A stretch of DNA of 8,813 bases. It comes from an uncultured Agathobaculum sp. (GTDB lineage: Bacteria; Bacillota; Clostridia; Oscillospirales; Butyricicoccaceae). Of the stretch, positions 1-5,952 are shown piece by piece (position 1 is the first letter of the stretch; each line of letters starts with the position of its first letter). The stretch is from the NCBI GenBank assembly GCA_944376955.1, contig CALWEB010000190.1, forward strand, positions 1-8,813, given 5' to 3'. A program made the translations under genes and the position numbers. Below the pieces are notes generated by a model. The model was not told the origin of the DNA, did not search any database, and was given only the letters and a program-made list of their open reading frames with translations.

Positions 1-68
1 TTCTCCTTGCGCATGAGCGGGTGACCTTTATATTCCAGAAGCTCTTTCTTCTTGGTAGTGGTAGGCAT
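1..68 (-). CDS. Partial small hypothetical protein, runs off the left edge
   Basis: Only the first 22 codons are visible. The protein starts MPTTTKKKELLEYKG and continues HPLMRKE before leaving the window. The ATG is preceded by AAGGAG at good spacing and by a consensus-like promoter on the same strand, so this is a real gene start. The opening (lysine-rich, then EYKGxPLxR) reminds me of short uncharacterised Clostridia proteins of about 80-90 residues; that is from memory and cannot be verified from 22 residues. The gene is divergent from mtaB. No function is assigned. Confidence 0.6.
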   Translation of the reverse strand, partial: MPTTTKKKELLEYKGHPLMRKE

Positions 69-125
69 TTTGTACACTCCTTGTAGTTACAAAACGGTTA
101 CATCTCAAAGTTACATTATGGAAAC

Positions 126-154
126 AGTATAGCATGGTTGCCGCCATTTGTCAA
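126..154 (-). promoter_or_regulatory. Sigma-A-type promoter for the leftward small gene
   Basis: On the minus strand there is a perfect -35 TTGACA (149-154) and a -10 TATACT (126-131) with a 17-bp spacer. Transcription would begin near 119, giving a leader of about 50 nt. That leader contains three copies of TGTAAC (plus-strand GTTACA at 86-91, 97-102 and 110-115). The promoter lies back to back with the mtaB promoter. Confidence 0.8.
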
Positions 155-171
155 ATGTGAATTAAAATTGG

Positions 172-200
172 TTGGAAAAACCACTATTTTGTGATACAAT
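172..200 (+). promoter_or_regulatory. Promoter of mtaB (extended -10)
   Basis: There is a -35 TTGGAA at 172-177, a 17-bp spacer, and a -10 TACAAT at 195-200 preceded by TG in the extended -10 position (192-193). Predicted initiation is near 207. A transcript starting there cannot include the upstream in-frame ATG at 172, which helps place the mtaB start at 238. Confidence 0.65.
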
Positions 201-237
201 AATGCAACAAATAATAAGTAAAATGGCAGGTTCTTTT

Positions 238-1518
238 ATGAGGTTCTCTTTTTTTACCTTAGGCTGTAAGGTAAATCTGTTTGAAACGCAGGCGCTGGAA
301 CAGTTGGCACAGGCGCGTGGACACGAAATAGTGGACAAAGATGCGGATGCAGTGATCATCAATACTTGCACGGTTACATCGGTGTCCGACCATAAGAATA
401 TCCGTGCGTTCCATCGCCTGCGCAAAGATCATCCGCGGGCGGTGATTGCGGCTTGCGGCTGCTTTGCACAAACTGATCCGGAGCGTGTTCGTGCAACGGG
501 GGAGATAGATCTAATTTGCGGCACGGCAAACCGTGCGGACGTGATTGCGCTGTGCGAAGCCGCAGTGCAGGGAAAGAATGTGCCGACCTGCACGCAGGCG
601 GATGGCGGATATGAGCTGCTTCCGGCTGGCGTCCCACGAGGACGAACACGGGCGCTGCTGAAAATAGAGGATGGCTGCAACAATTTCTGCACCTATTGTA
701 TTATTCCATATGCACGCGGCCGGGTGCGTTCGCTGCCGCCCGCACAGGCTGAGCAGGAAACTGCACGGTTGGAGGCGCAGGGGGTGCATGAAATCGTGTT
801 GACGGGCATCGAGATTGCGTCTTATGGGCGGGATCTACAGCATGCGGTTTCGCTCACGGATTTGCTATGTGACTTACTGCCGGCGCATCCGGCGGTGCGT
901 TTCCGCCTCGGTTCGCTTGACCCGCGTGTGGTGGATGCCGATTTCTGCAACCGTCTAGCGGATTTTCCCAATCTGGCGCGGCATTTCCATCTTTCCTTGC
1001 AAAGTGGTTGCGATAGTGTGCTGCGGCGCATGGGGCGGAAATACACGACGGAAGGGTATGCGCAGGCGGTGGAGCGTGTGCGCGCGGTTTTCCCGGACGC
1101 ATCGATCACGACCGACTTAATTGTGGGTTTCCCGGGGGAGACGGAAGAGGAGTTTGCCGCAACACTCACCTTCCTCGAGCGCTGCGCGTTTGCAGCGGTG
1201 CATGTTTTCCCGTTTTCCGTGCGGGAGGGCACACGCGCAGCACAAATGGCTGGACAGCTGTCCCAGCAGGAGAAGACAGCGCGCGCGGAGCAGGCCAAAT
1301 CGGTGGCGCTGCGGCTGAGCGAAGCGTACCGCTGTGGCTTTGTGGGGAGGGAATTGACGGTATTGCCGGAACACCGCATCGGCGGTTTCTGGGCCGCACA
1401 TGGCACTTATGGTTTTCCAATATATATAGAGGAGGATATAAGGGTGCAAAAAAACGGACCGGTCACCGTGCGGTTGGAAGCGCTGTACCGTGACGGCCTG
1501 CGCGGAAAAATTGTATAG
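238..1518 (+). CDS. mtaB: tRNA (t6A37) C2-methylthiotransferase MtaB
   Basis: This is a radical-SAM methylthiotransferase that converts t6A37 to ms2t6A37 in ANN-decoding tRNAs in the cytoplasm. The 426-residue length fits the family. The N-terminal UPF0004 domain opens MRFSFFTLGCKVN, with the auxiliary-cluster cysteines at C10, C44 (INTC) and C75 (GCFAQ). The radical-SAM CxxxCxxC motif is C147, C151 and C154, followed by IIPYARG. The C-terminal roughly 60 residues resemble a TRAM RNA-binding domain. The opening TLGCKVN and the lack of a MiaB-type extension favour MtaB over MiaB or RimO. I chose ATG 238 because family members start immediately before this motif, a GGCAGG lies 7 nt upstream, and the promoter sits downstream of the ATG at 172. 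ATG 223 is a weaker alternative. A 69-bp gap separates it from the next small gene, possibly cotranscribed. Confidence 0.93.
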   Translation: MRFSFFTLGCKVNLFETQALEQLAQARGHEIVDKDADAVIINTCTVTSVSDHKNIRAFHRLRKDHPRAVIAACGCFAQTDPERVRATGEIDLICGTANRADVIALCEAAVQGKNVPTCTQADGGYELLPAGVPRGRTRALLKIEDGCNNFCTYCIIPYARGRVRSLPPAQAEQETARLEAQGVHEIVLTGIEIASYGRDLQHAVSLTDLLCDLLPAHPAVRFRLGSLDPRVVDADFCNRLADFPNLARHFHLSLQSGCDSVLRRMGRKYTTEGYAQAVERVRAVFPDASITTDLIVGFPGETEEEFAATLTFLERCAFAAVHVFPFSVREGTRAAQMAGQLSQQEKTARAEQAKSVALRLSEAYRCGFVGRELTVLPEHRIGGFWAAHGTYGFPIYIEEDIRVQKNGPVTVRLEALYRDGLRGKIV

Positions 1519-1587
1519 GGGATCTGTCACCACATGAGGGCTCACTCCATAGTATGAAGTGAAATCTTTGATAGGAGGAAATTCCTT

Positions 1588-1743
1588 ATGTGTTCTTCTA
1601 ACTCTATTTTTGGCGAGAATAACTGGTGGTGGATCATCGTTGTCATCATCCTGATCTGGATCTGCTGCGAGCAGGGCAACAACGGCTGTGGCTGCGGTTC
1701 AGATAATGGCTGCTGCACGTGCGGCAACAACTGCTGCTGCTGA
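1588..1743 (+). CDS. 51-residue cysteine-rich single-span membrane mini-protein
   Basis: I do not recognise a named family. The ribosome binding site is excellent (AGGAGG at 1573-1578, 9 nt before ATG), and a strong terminator follows the stop codon by about 30 nt, so this is very probably expressed. The protein has a short polar N-terminus and a hydrophobic segment at residues 13-25 (WWW, then IIVVIILIWI) that could span the membrane. Its tail is almost entirely Gly, Asn and Cys. Eleven of 51 residues are cysteine: 2, 26, 27, 34, 36, 42, 43, 45 and a terminal CCC at 49-51. The composition recalls the short high-cysteine proteins of Firmicutes, some annotated with the misleading name 'chorion class', and some small sporulation proteins. 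Metal binding, disulfide cross-linking in a spore or envelope layer, or lipidation are all possible; none is shown. Confidence 0.8.
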   Translation: MCSSNSIFGENNWWWIIVVIILIWICCEQGNNGCGCGSDNGCCTCGNNCCC

Positions 1744-1774
1744 TTTTCTCCACATATTCCGAGAGCGGGGCAGG

Positions 1775-1810
1775 CAGGCGGCGTGGCACTAGGCTACGCC
1801 GCCTGTTTTT
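1775..1810 (+). terminator. Rho-independent terminator after mtaB and the Cys-rich gene
   Basis: A perfect 10-bp GC-rich stem (CAGGCGGCGT at 1775-1784 with ACGCCGCCTG at 1796-1805) extends by three further pairs into an 11-nt apical region. It is followed directly by five T residues. It closes the mtaB/Cys-rich transcription unit. Confidence 0.93.
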
Positions 1811-1849
1811 GCCTCTAAAAATTTTTTTTGAGAAAATTGCATTTCCCTC

Positions 1850-1878
1850 TTGCAAAAAGCAGAAAGATGCGGTAGAAT
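1850..1878 (+). promoter_or_regulatory. Sigma-A-type promoter of efp
   Basis: There is a -35 TTGCAA at 1850-1855, a 17-bp spacer, and a -10 TAGAAT at 1873-1878. Predicted initiation is near 1885, giving a leader of about 55 nt before the efp ATG. It lies just after the upstream terminator, so efp forms its own unit. Confidence 0.75.
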
Positions 1879-1940
1879 AAACAAGCACTGTTCGAGAGGA
1901 CAGACAATTTGAGGACAAATAACTTTGGAGGAATACCGAT

Positions 1941-2501
1941 ATGCTGGCAGGCGAATTTCGTAACGGCACAACTTTTGAAATGGACGGTCAGGTGCTGCAG
2001 GTTGTAGAATTTCAGCACGTAAAACCGGGCAAGGGTGCAGCGTTCGTTCGCGTAAAGATGAAGAATGTCATTACTGGTGCAGTAACGGAGCGTTCCTTCA
2101 ACCCGACCGATAAATATGAGGCGGCTTATGTTGAGCGCCGCGATATGCAGTACCTTTACAATGAAGGTGACCTGTACTACTTCATGGATAACGAGACCTA
2201 CGAGCAGATCCCGATCAGCAAGGATACGCTCGGTGATGATTTCCGCTTCGTGAAGGAAAATGAAAACTGCAAGGTGTGCTCTTACAAGGGTAATGTTTAT
2301 GCAGTAGAGGCGCCGCTCTTTGTCGAACTCGAGATCACGGAAACTGATCCCGGTTTCAAGGGCAATACGGCGACCAATACGCTTAAGCCCGCAACGGTGG
2401 AAACCGGCGCAACTGTCCAGGTGCCGCTGTTCATTGAGCAGGGTGAGCGTATCAAGATTGACACCCGTACGGGCGAGTATCTGGAGCGCTGCAAGAAGTA
2501 A
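1941..2501 (+). CDS. efp: Translation elongation factor P
   Basis: EF-P binds ribosomes stalled at consecutive prolines and promotes peptide-bond formation in the cytoplasm. The 186-residue length is standard. The N-terminal KOW-like domain carries the conserved loop HVKPGKGAAFVRVK, whose tip lysine (K31) is the equivalent of the residue modified in many bacteria (Lys34 in E. coli). OB domains 2 and 3 follow, with the typical NPTDKYEAAYVERR region and the C-terminal IKIDTRTGEYLERCKK. The start is set by GGAGGA (1927-1932), 8 nt before ATG. No EF-P-modifying enzyme gene is in the window, so the modification state of K31 cannot be judged. A hairpin and a tRNA-Val follow, possibly on the same transcript. 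Confidence 0.97.
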   Translation: MLAGEFRNGTTFEMDGQVLQVVEFQHVKPGKGAAFVRVKMKNVITGAVTERSFNPTDKYEAAYVERRDMQYLYNEGDLYYFMDNETYEQIPISKDTLGDDFRFVKENENCKVCSYKGNVYAVEAPLFVELEITETDPGFKGNTATNTLKPATVETGATVQVPLFIEQGERIKIDTRTGEYLERCKK

Positions 2502-2513
2502 GACAATTTCATA

Positions 2514-2537
2514 CGGACGATAGTTTTCTATTGTCCG
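2514..2537 (+). promoter_or_regulatory. Hairpin between efp and tRNA-Val, no T-tract
   Basis: CGGACGATAG (2514-2523) pairs with CTATTGTCCG (2528-2537) around a TTTT loop: ten pairs, one of them G-U. No T-run follows, so it is not a normal terminator; it may be a processing or mRNA 3'-end element. Its right arm ends TTGTCC, which could also pair with the tRNA 5' end (GGACA). Confidence 0.5.
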
Positions 2538-2543
2538 ATATAT

Positions 2544-2619
2544 GGACATTTAGCTCAGCTGGAAGAGCATCCGCTTGACGTGCGGAAGGTCGGCGGTTCG
2601 AACCCGTCAATGTCCACCA
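2544..2619 (+). tRNA. tRNA-Val(GAC)
   Basis: This is a complete 76-nt cloverleaf. The acceptor stem is GGACATT/AATGTCC (7 bp), the D stem GCTC/GAGC, and the anticodon stem TCCGC/GCGGA around loop TTGACGT, giving anticodon GAC for valine codons GUC/GUU. The T stem is GGCGG/CCGTC (one G-U) around loop TTCGAAC. The discriminator base is A and CCA is encoded. The gene lies 42 bp after efp and is closed by a strong terminator two bases later. No separate promoter is convincing in the short gap, so cotranscription with efp is possible. Confidence 0.97.
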
Positions 2620-2620
2620 T

Positions 2621-2653
2621 AAAGACCGTCTGATCCAGACGGTCTTTCTTTTT
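2621..2653 (+). terminator. Rho-independent terminator after tRNA-Val
   Basis: A perfect 12-bp stem (AAAGACCGTCTG at 2621-2632 with CAGACGGTCTTT at 2636-2647) has a 3-nt loop. It is followed by C and five T residues. Confidence 0.95.
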
Positions 2654-2717
2654 GCAGCATATCAACTACGTCAAAGCCAGCCAAATTGCGTCAGTTCTTT
2701 TTGTTTAGTTTTTTCTC

Positions 2718-2746
2718 TTTTCACACAACATATAGTGTGCTATAAT
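2718..2746 (+). promoter_or_regulatory. Promoter of the nrdD-nrdG-dut operon
   Basis: There is a perfect -10 TATAAT at 2741-2746 with an extended TG (2738-2739), a 17-bp spacer, and a weaker -35 TTTTCA at 2718-2723. Initiation is expected near 2753, leaving a leader of about 30 nt. The spacer is largely occupied by an NrdR box. Confidence 0.8.
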
Positions 2747-2770
2747 GGAGCCCTACACCAAATAGCATGA
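2723..2770 (+). promoter_or_regulatory. Pair of NrdR boxes flanking the -10 element
   Basis: Box 1 (2723-2738) is ACACAACATATAGTGT, agreeing with the 16-bp NrdR consensus acaCwAtATaTwGtgt at every position but one. Box 2 (2755-2770, ACACCAAATAGCATGA) is degenerate, about 10 of 16 matches, but begins exactly 32 bp after box 1. NrdR boxes typically occur in pairs about three helical turns apart, with NrdR, a Zn-ribbon/ATP-cone repressor that senses dATP/ATP, bound to both. Box 1 fills the -35/-10 spacer and box 2 covers the start region, so binding should block RNA polymerase. Box 1 is strong evidence; box 2 rests mainly on its spacing. Confidence 0.8.
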
Positions 2771-2783
2771 GTGAGGAAATATT

Positions 2784-4904
2784 ATGGTTCGAGTAATTAA
2801 AAAAGATAATACAAAAGAAGCGTTTAATATTCAAAAAGTGGTAATTGCGGTTAATAAATCTGCAAACCGTGTGCTGTATACGTTTACTGATGACGAACTG
2901 CGGGCAATTTGCGACCATGTGGAGGGGTATATCCGCGATCACGGTATGACCGAGGTGCAGATCTGGCAGATGCACAATATTGTTGAGGCAGCGCTTGAGG
3001 CTGTGCGCCCGGAAGTCGCCAAAAGCTATCGCGATTATCGCAACTATAAGCAGGACTTTGTCGGTATGCTGGACAGCGTGTATAAAAAGAGCCAGTCGAT
3101 TATGTATATTGGCGACAAAGAGAATTCCAATACGGATTCCGCACTGGTATCCACCAAACGCAGCCTGATCTTCAATCAGCTCAACAAGGAGCTGTACCAG
3201 AAGTTCTTTATGAATACGGAGGAATTGCAGGCCTGCCGTGATGGCTATATCTATGTGCATGATATGTCGGCGCGTCGGGATACGATGAACTGCTGCCTGT
3301 TTGACGTGGAGCATGTGTTAAAAGACGGCTTCGAAATGGGGAATCTGTGGTATAATGAACCTAAGACATTGAATGTTGCCTTTGACGTAATTGGTGATAT
3401 TGTGTTGTCTGCGGCAAGCCAACAGTATGGCGGCTTTACTGTCCCGTCGGTGGATCTGCTGCTGGAGCCGTATGCGGAGCGCAGCTATCAGATGCTGACC
3501 GAAAAATACAGTCGTCTTGGCTTGGATGCAGAAACGGTGGAAAAAGAGGTCATGGCCGATATTCTCAATGATTTTGAGCAAGGCTTCCAAGGCTGGGAAT
3601 ACAAGTTCAATACGGTCGCGTCCAGCCGTGGAGACTATCCGTTCATCACTATGACCATGGGTACTGGGACGGGCCGCTTTGCAAAGCTCGCCTCTATTAC
3701 TATGCTCAATGTCCGTCGCAAGGGGCAGGGCAAGAAGGGTCAGAAAAAGCCGGTGCTGTTCCCCAAGATCGTGTTCCTGTATGATGAAAACCTGCACGGC
3801 CCGGGCAAGGAGCTGGAGGATGTTTTTGAGGCGGGTATCGAGTGCTCGTCCAAGGCGATGTACCCGGACTGGCTGAGTCTGACCGGCGAGGGCTATGTCC
3901 CGTCCATGTACAAGAAATACGGCGCAATCATCAGCCCGATGGGATGCCGAGCGTTCCTGTCCCCGTGGTATGAGCGCGGCGGCATGAAACCTGCGGATGA
4001 GGAGGACAGGCCGGTCTTTATCGGTCGGTGGAATATCGGTGCTGTGTCGCTGCATCTGCCGATGATCTATGCCAAAGCGCAGCAGGAAAACCGCGATTTC
4101 CACGAAGTGCTGGACTATTATCTGGAACTGATTCGTCGGCTGCACATTCGCACTTATGCGTATCTGGGTGAGATGCGTGCGTCTACAAACCCGCTGGCGT
4201 ATTGTGAGGGAGGCTTCTACGGAGGACATCTCAAGCCGTCGGATAAGATTAAGCCCATTATGAAAACCGCGACTGCATCGTTTGGTATTACGGCGCTCAA
4301 TGAATTACAGGAGCTGTATAACGGCAAGTCACTCGTTGAGGATGGGCAGTTTGCGCTCGATACGCTCGAATATATCAATCAGAAGGTCAACCAGTTTAAG
4401 GAAGAAGACGGCAATCTGTATGCTATCTACGGCACGCCTGCCGAGAGCCTGTGCGGCTTGCAGGTTGAGCAGTTCCGCCGCAAGTATGGCATCATTGAGG
4501 GCGTGTCCGACCGTCCGTATGTCTCCAACAGCTTCCATTGCCATGTCACGGAGGATTTGACTCCGATTGAAAAGCAGGATCTGGAAGGCCGGTTCTGGAA
4601 TTTGTGCAATGGCGGTAAGATTCAGTATGTCAAGTATCCGATCGACTATAATCTGGAGGCTATCCGTTCTCTCGTGCGCCGCGCAATGCGACTGGGCTTC
4701 TACGAAGGCGTCAACCTTTCCTTGGCGTACTGCGACGACTGTGGACATGAAGAGTTGTCGATGGACGTTTGTCCCAAGTGCGGCAGTCGTAACCTGACTA
4801 AGATTGATCGTATGAATGGATATCTGTCGTATTCGCGCGTAAAGGGCGATACACGCCTAAATGATGCGAAAATGGCGGAGATTGCAGAAAGGAAAAGCAT
4901 GTGA
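2784..4904 (+). CDS. nrdD: Anaerobic (class III) ribonucleoside-triphosphate reductase
   Basis: NrdD is a glycyl-radical enzyme reducing NTPs to dNTPs in the absence of oxygen. The 706-residue protein has an N-terminal ATP-cone (about 1-95, starting MVRVIKKDNTKEAF) for allosteric control by ATP/dATP. The barrel cysteines are the pair C170/C171 (MNCCLFD) and C388 in the finger loop PMGCRAF; the M386-x-C388 pair and the TPAESL motif (E554) fit the formate-using NrdD1 type. A C-terminal zinc site follows, formed by C650, C653, C663 and C666, then the glycyl-radical loop RMNGYLS with G679 as the radical site. Length and motif order are those of an intact enzyme. The start has GAGG 8 nt upstream. 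The nrdG start overlaps its stop codon, and the operon has an NrdR-controlled promoter. Confidence 0.97.
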   Translation: MVRVIKKDNTKEAFNIQKVVIAVNKSANRVLYTFTDDELRAICDHVEGYIRDHGMTEVQIWQMHNIVEAALEAVRPEVAKSYRDYRNYKQDFVGMLDSVYKKSQSIMYIGDKENSNTDSALVSTKRSLIFNQLNKELYQKFFMNTEELQACRDGYIYVHDMSARRDTMNCCLFDVEHVLKDGFEMGNLWYNEPKTLNVAFDVIGDIVLSAASQQYGGFTVPSVDLLLEPYAERSYQMLTEKYSRLGLDAETVEKEVMADILNDFEQGFQGWEYKFNTVASSRGDYPFITMTMGTGTGRFAKLASITMLNVRRKGQGKKGQKKPVLFPKIVFLYDENLHGPGKELEDVFEAGIECSSKAMYPDWLSLTGEGYVPSMYKKYGAIISPMGCRAFLSPWYERGGMKPADEEDRPVFIGRWNIGAVSLHLPMIYAKAQQENRDFHEVLDYYLELIRRLHIRTYAYLGEMRASTNPLAYCEGGFYGGHLKPSDKIKPIMKTATASFGITALNELQELYNGKSLVEDGQFALDTLEYINQKVNQFKEEDGNLYAIYGTPAESLCGLQVEQFRRKYGIIEGVSDRPYVSNSFHCHVTEDLTPIEKQDLEGRFWNLCNGGKIQYVKYPIDYNLEAIRSLVRRAMRLGFYEGVNLSLAYCDDCGHEELSMDVCPKCGSRNLTKIDRMNGYLSYSRVKGDTRLNDAKMAEIAERKSM

Positions 4905-5389
4905 TGCGTTATCACAACATAACCAAGGACGATATGCTGAATGGGGAAGGACTGCGCGTCGTGCTGTGGGTGGCCGGCTGCGGACATGCCTGTCCGGGCT
5001 GCCATAATCCCATGACGTGGGACGCTGAAGGCGGCCTACCGTTTGACCAAGCGGCGGAGGACGAGCTGTTTGCAGAACTCGCTAAGGATTATGTGTCGGG
5101 AGTAACGCTTTCCGGTGGTGATCCACTCTTTCCGGCCAACCGTGCGGATATGGGTGCGTTATGTGCCTGCATCCGGCATCGGTTTCCGGATAAGACCATC
5201 TGGCTGTATACCGGTTACACTTGGGAGGAAATCTGCGATCTCTCGCTGTTGGAAAACGTGGATGTGGTCGTGGACGGACGGTTCATGCAGGCACAGGCGG
5301 ATTCACAGCTGCATTGGCGCGGCAGCGCCAACCAGCGGGTGATCGACGTTGCGCGCACCCGCGCGTCACAGGAAGTTGTTTTGCTTTAA
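4904..5389 (+). CDS. nrdG: Anaerobic RNR-activating protein (radical SAM)
   Basis: NrdG uses a [4Fe-4S] cluster and S-adenosylmethionine to generate the glycyl radical on NrdD (here G679). The 161-residue length is usual for this small radical-SAM family. The N-terminus has YHNITKDDMLNGEGLR, then the cluster motif C26-GHA-C30-PG-C33 (CxxxCxxC), HNPMTWD, and the SAM-binding VTLSGGDPL. The ATG at 4904 overlaps the nrdD stop (TGATG), which implies translational coupling; a GTG immediately before it (4901) is a possible alternative start. It forms one operon with nrdD and probably dut, which starts 28 bp after its stop codon. Confidence 0.96.
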   Translation: MRYHNITKDDMLNGEGLRVVLWVAGCGHACPGCHNPMTWDAEGGLPFDQAAEDELFAELAKDYVSGVTLSGGDPLFPANRADMGALCACIRHRFPDKTIWLYTGYTWEEICDLSLLENVDVVVDGRFMQAQADSQLHWRGSANQRVIDVARTRASQEVVLL

Positions 5390-5417
5390 AAGTATCAATG
5401 AGGAAGGCGGAAGTATC

Positions 5418-5927
5418 ATGCAAAAGGTTGCAAAATTTCACAAGGTATCGGAACAAGAGTTTCTCACGGATTGGTGCAGCGCGACCGGCAGCAGTGTGAC
5501 CGAGGCAAAAGCGGTCTATCAGAAGATTCGCTTGCCGCGCCGCGCAACGGTCGGCTCTGCCGGTTATGATTTTTTCGCACCGGAGGCGTTTTCGCTTGTC
5601 CCGCACGAGACTATTCTGATCCCGACCGGTATCCGCGCAGAAATTGCGGAAGGTTGGGTCTTGCAACTCTATCCGCGTTCCGGACTGGGATTTAAATATT
5701 GCCTGCAAATGGACAACACGGTTGGCATCATTGACAGTGATTATTTTAACGCCAAAAATGAAGGGCATATTTTCGTCAAGATGACCAATCAGAACCGACA
5801 GGGGAAAAACCTCTCGGTTGCTGCGGGTGAAGGCTTTGCGCAGGGCATTTTCCTGCCGTTTGGCATTACGGAGGATGACGATGCGGACGGATGTCGCGAG
5901 GGGGGCTTCGGCAGCACCACAAAATGA
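5418..5927 (+). CDS. dut: dUTP diphosphatase, trimeric type
   Basis: Dut hydrolyses dUTP to dUMP and pyrophosphate, which prevents uracil incorporation into DNA and supplies dUMP for dTMP synthesis. The 169-residue protein shows the conserved trimeric dUTPase motifs in order: GSAGYDFFAP (D51), YPRSGLGFK (S88), NTVGIIDSDYFNA (D106, expected catalytic aspartate), GFAQGIFLPF (139-148), and the C-terminal arm R160-EGGFGSTTK with the P-loop-like GFGST. It is slightly longer than many bacterial enzymes because of about 20 extra N-terminal residues, a form I associate with Clostridia. The start ATG is preceded by a GGAAGGCGG-like ribosome binding site. Its place after nrdDG puts anaerobic dNTP production and dUTP removal in one transcription unit. 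Confidence 0.96.
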   Translation: MQKVAKFHKVSEQEFLTDWCSATGSSVTEAKAVYQKIRLPRRATVGSAGYDFFAPEAFSLVPHETILIPTGIRAEIAEGWVLQLYPRSGLGFKYCLQMDNTVGIIDSDYFNAKNEGHIFVKMTNQNRQGKNLSVAAGEGFAQGIFLPFGITEDDDADGCREGGFGSTTK

Positions 5928-5952
5928 GGAAAAGGTAAGAGCGGGAGGACAT

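Noticed and set aside
172..237. Upstream in-frame start giving mtaB 22 more residues
   Set aside because: The extra residues do not resemble the family N-terminus, there is no ribosome binding site before 172, and the promoter -35/-10 lies within 172-200, downstream of that ATG.
1815..2549. 244-codon open frame on the minus strand opposite efp
   Set aside because: It covers the whole of an unmistakable efp on the other strand; the translation has no recognisable motif and is a shadow of efp codon usage.
3318..4229. 303-codon minus-strand open frame within nrdD
   Set aside because: It lies fully antisense to conserved nrdD sequence, has no ribosome binding site that I can see, and its length is explained by GC-rich codon bias.
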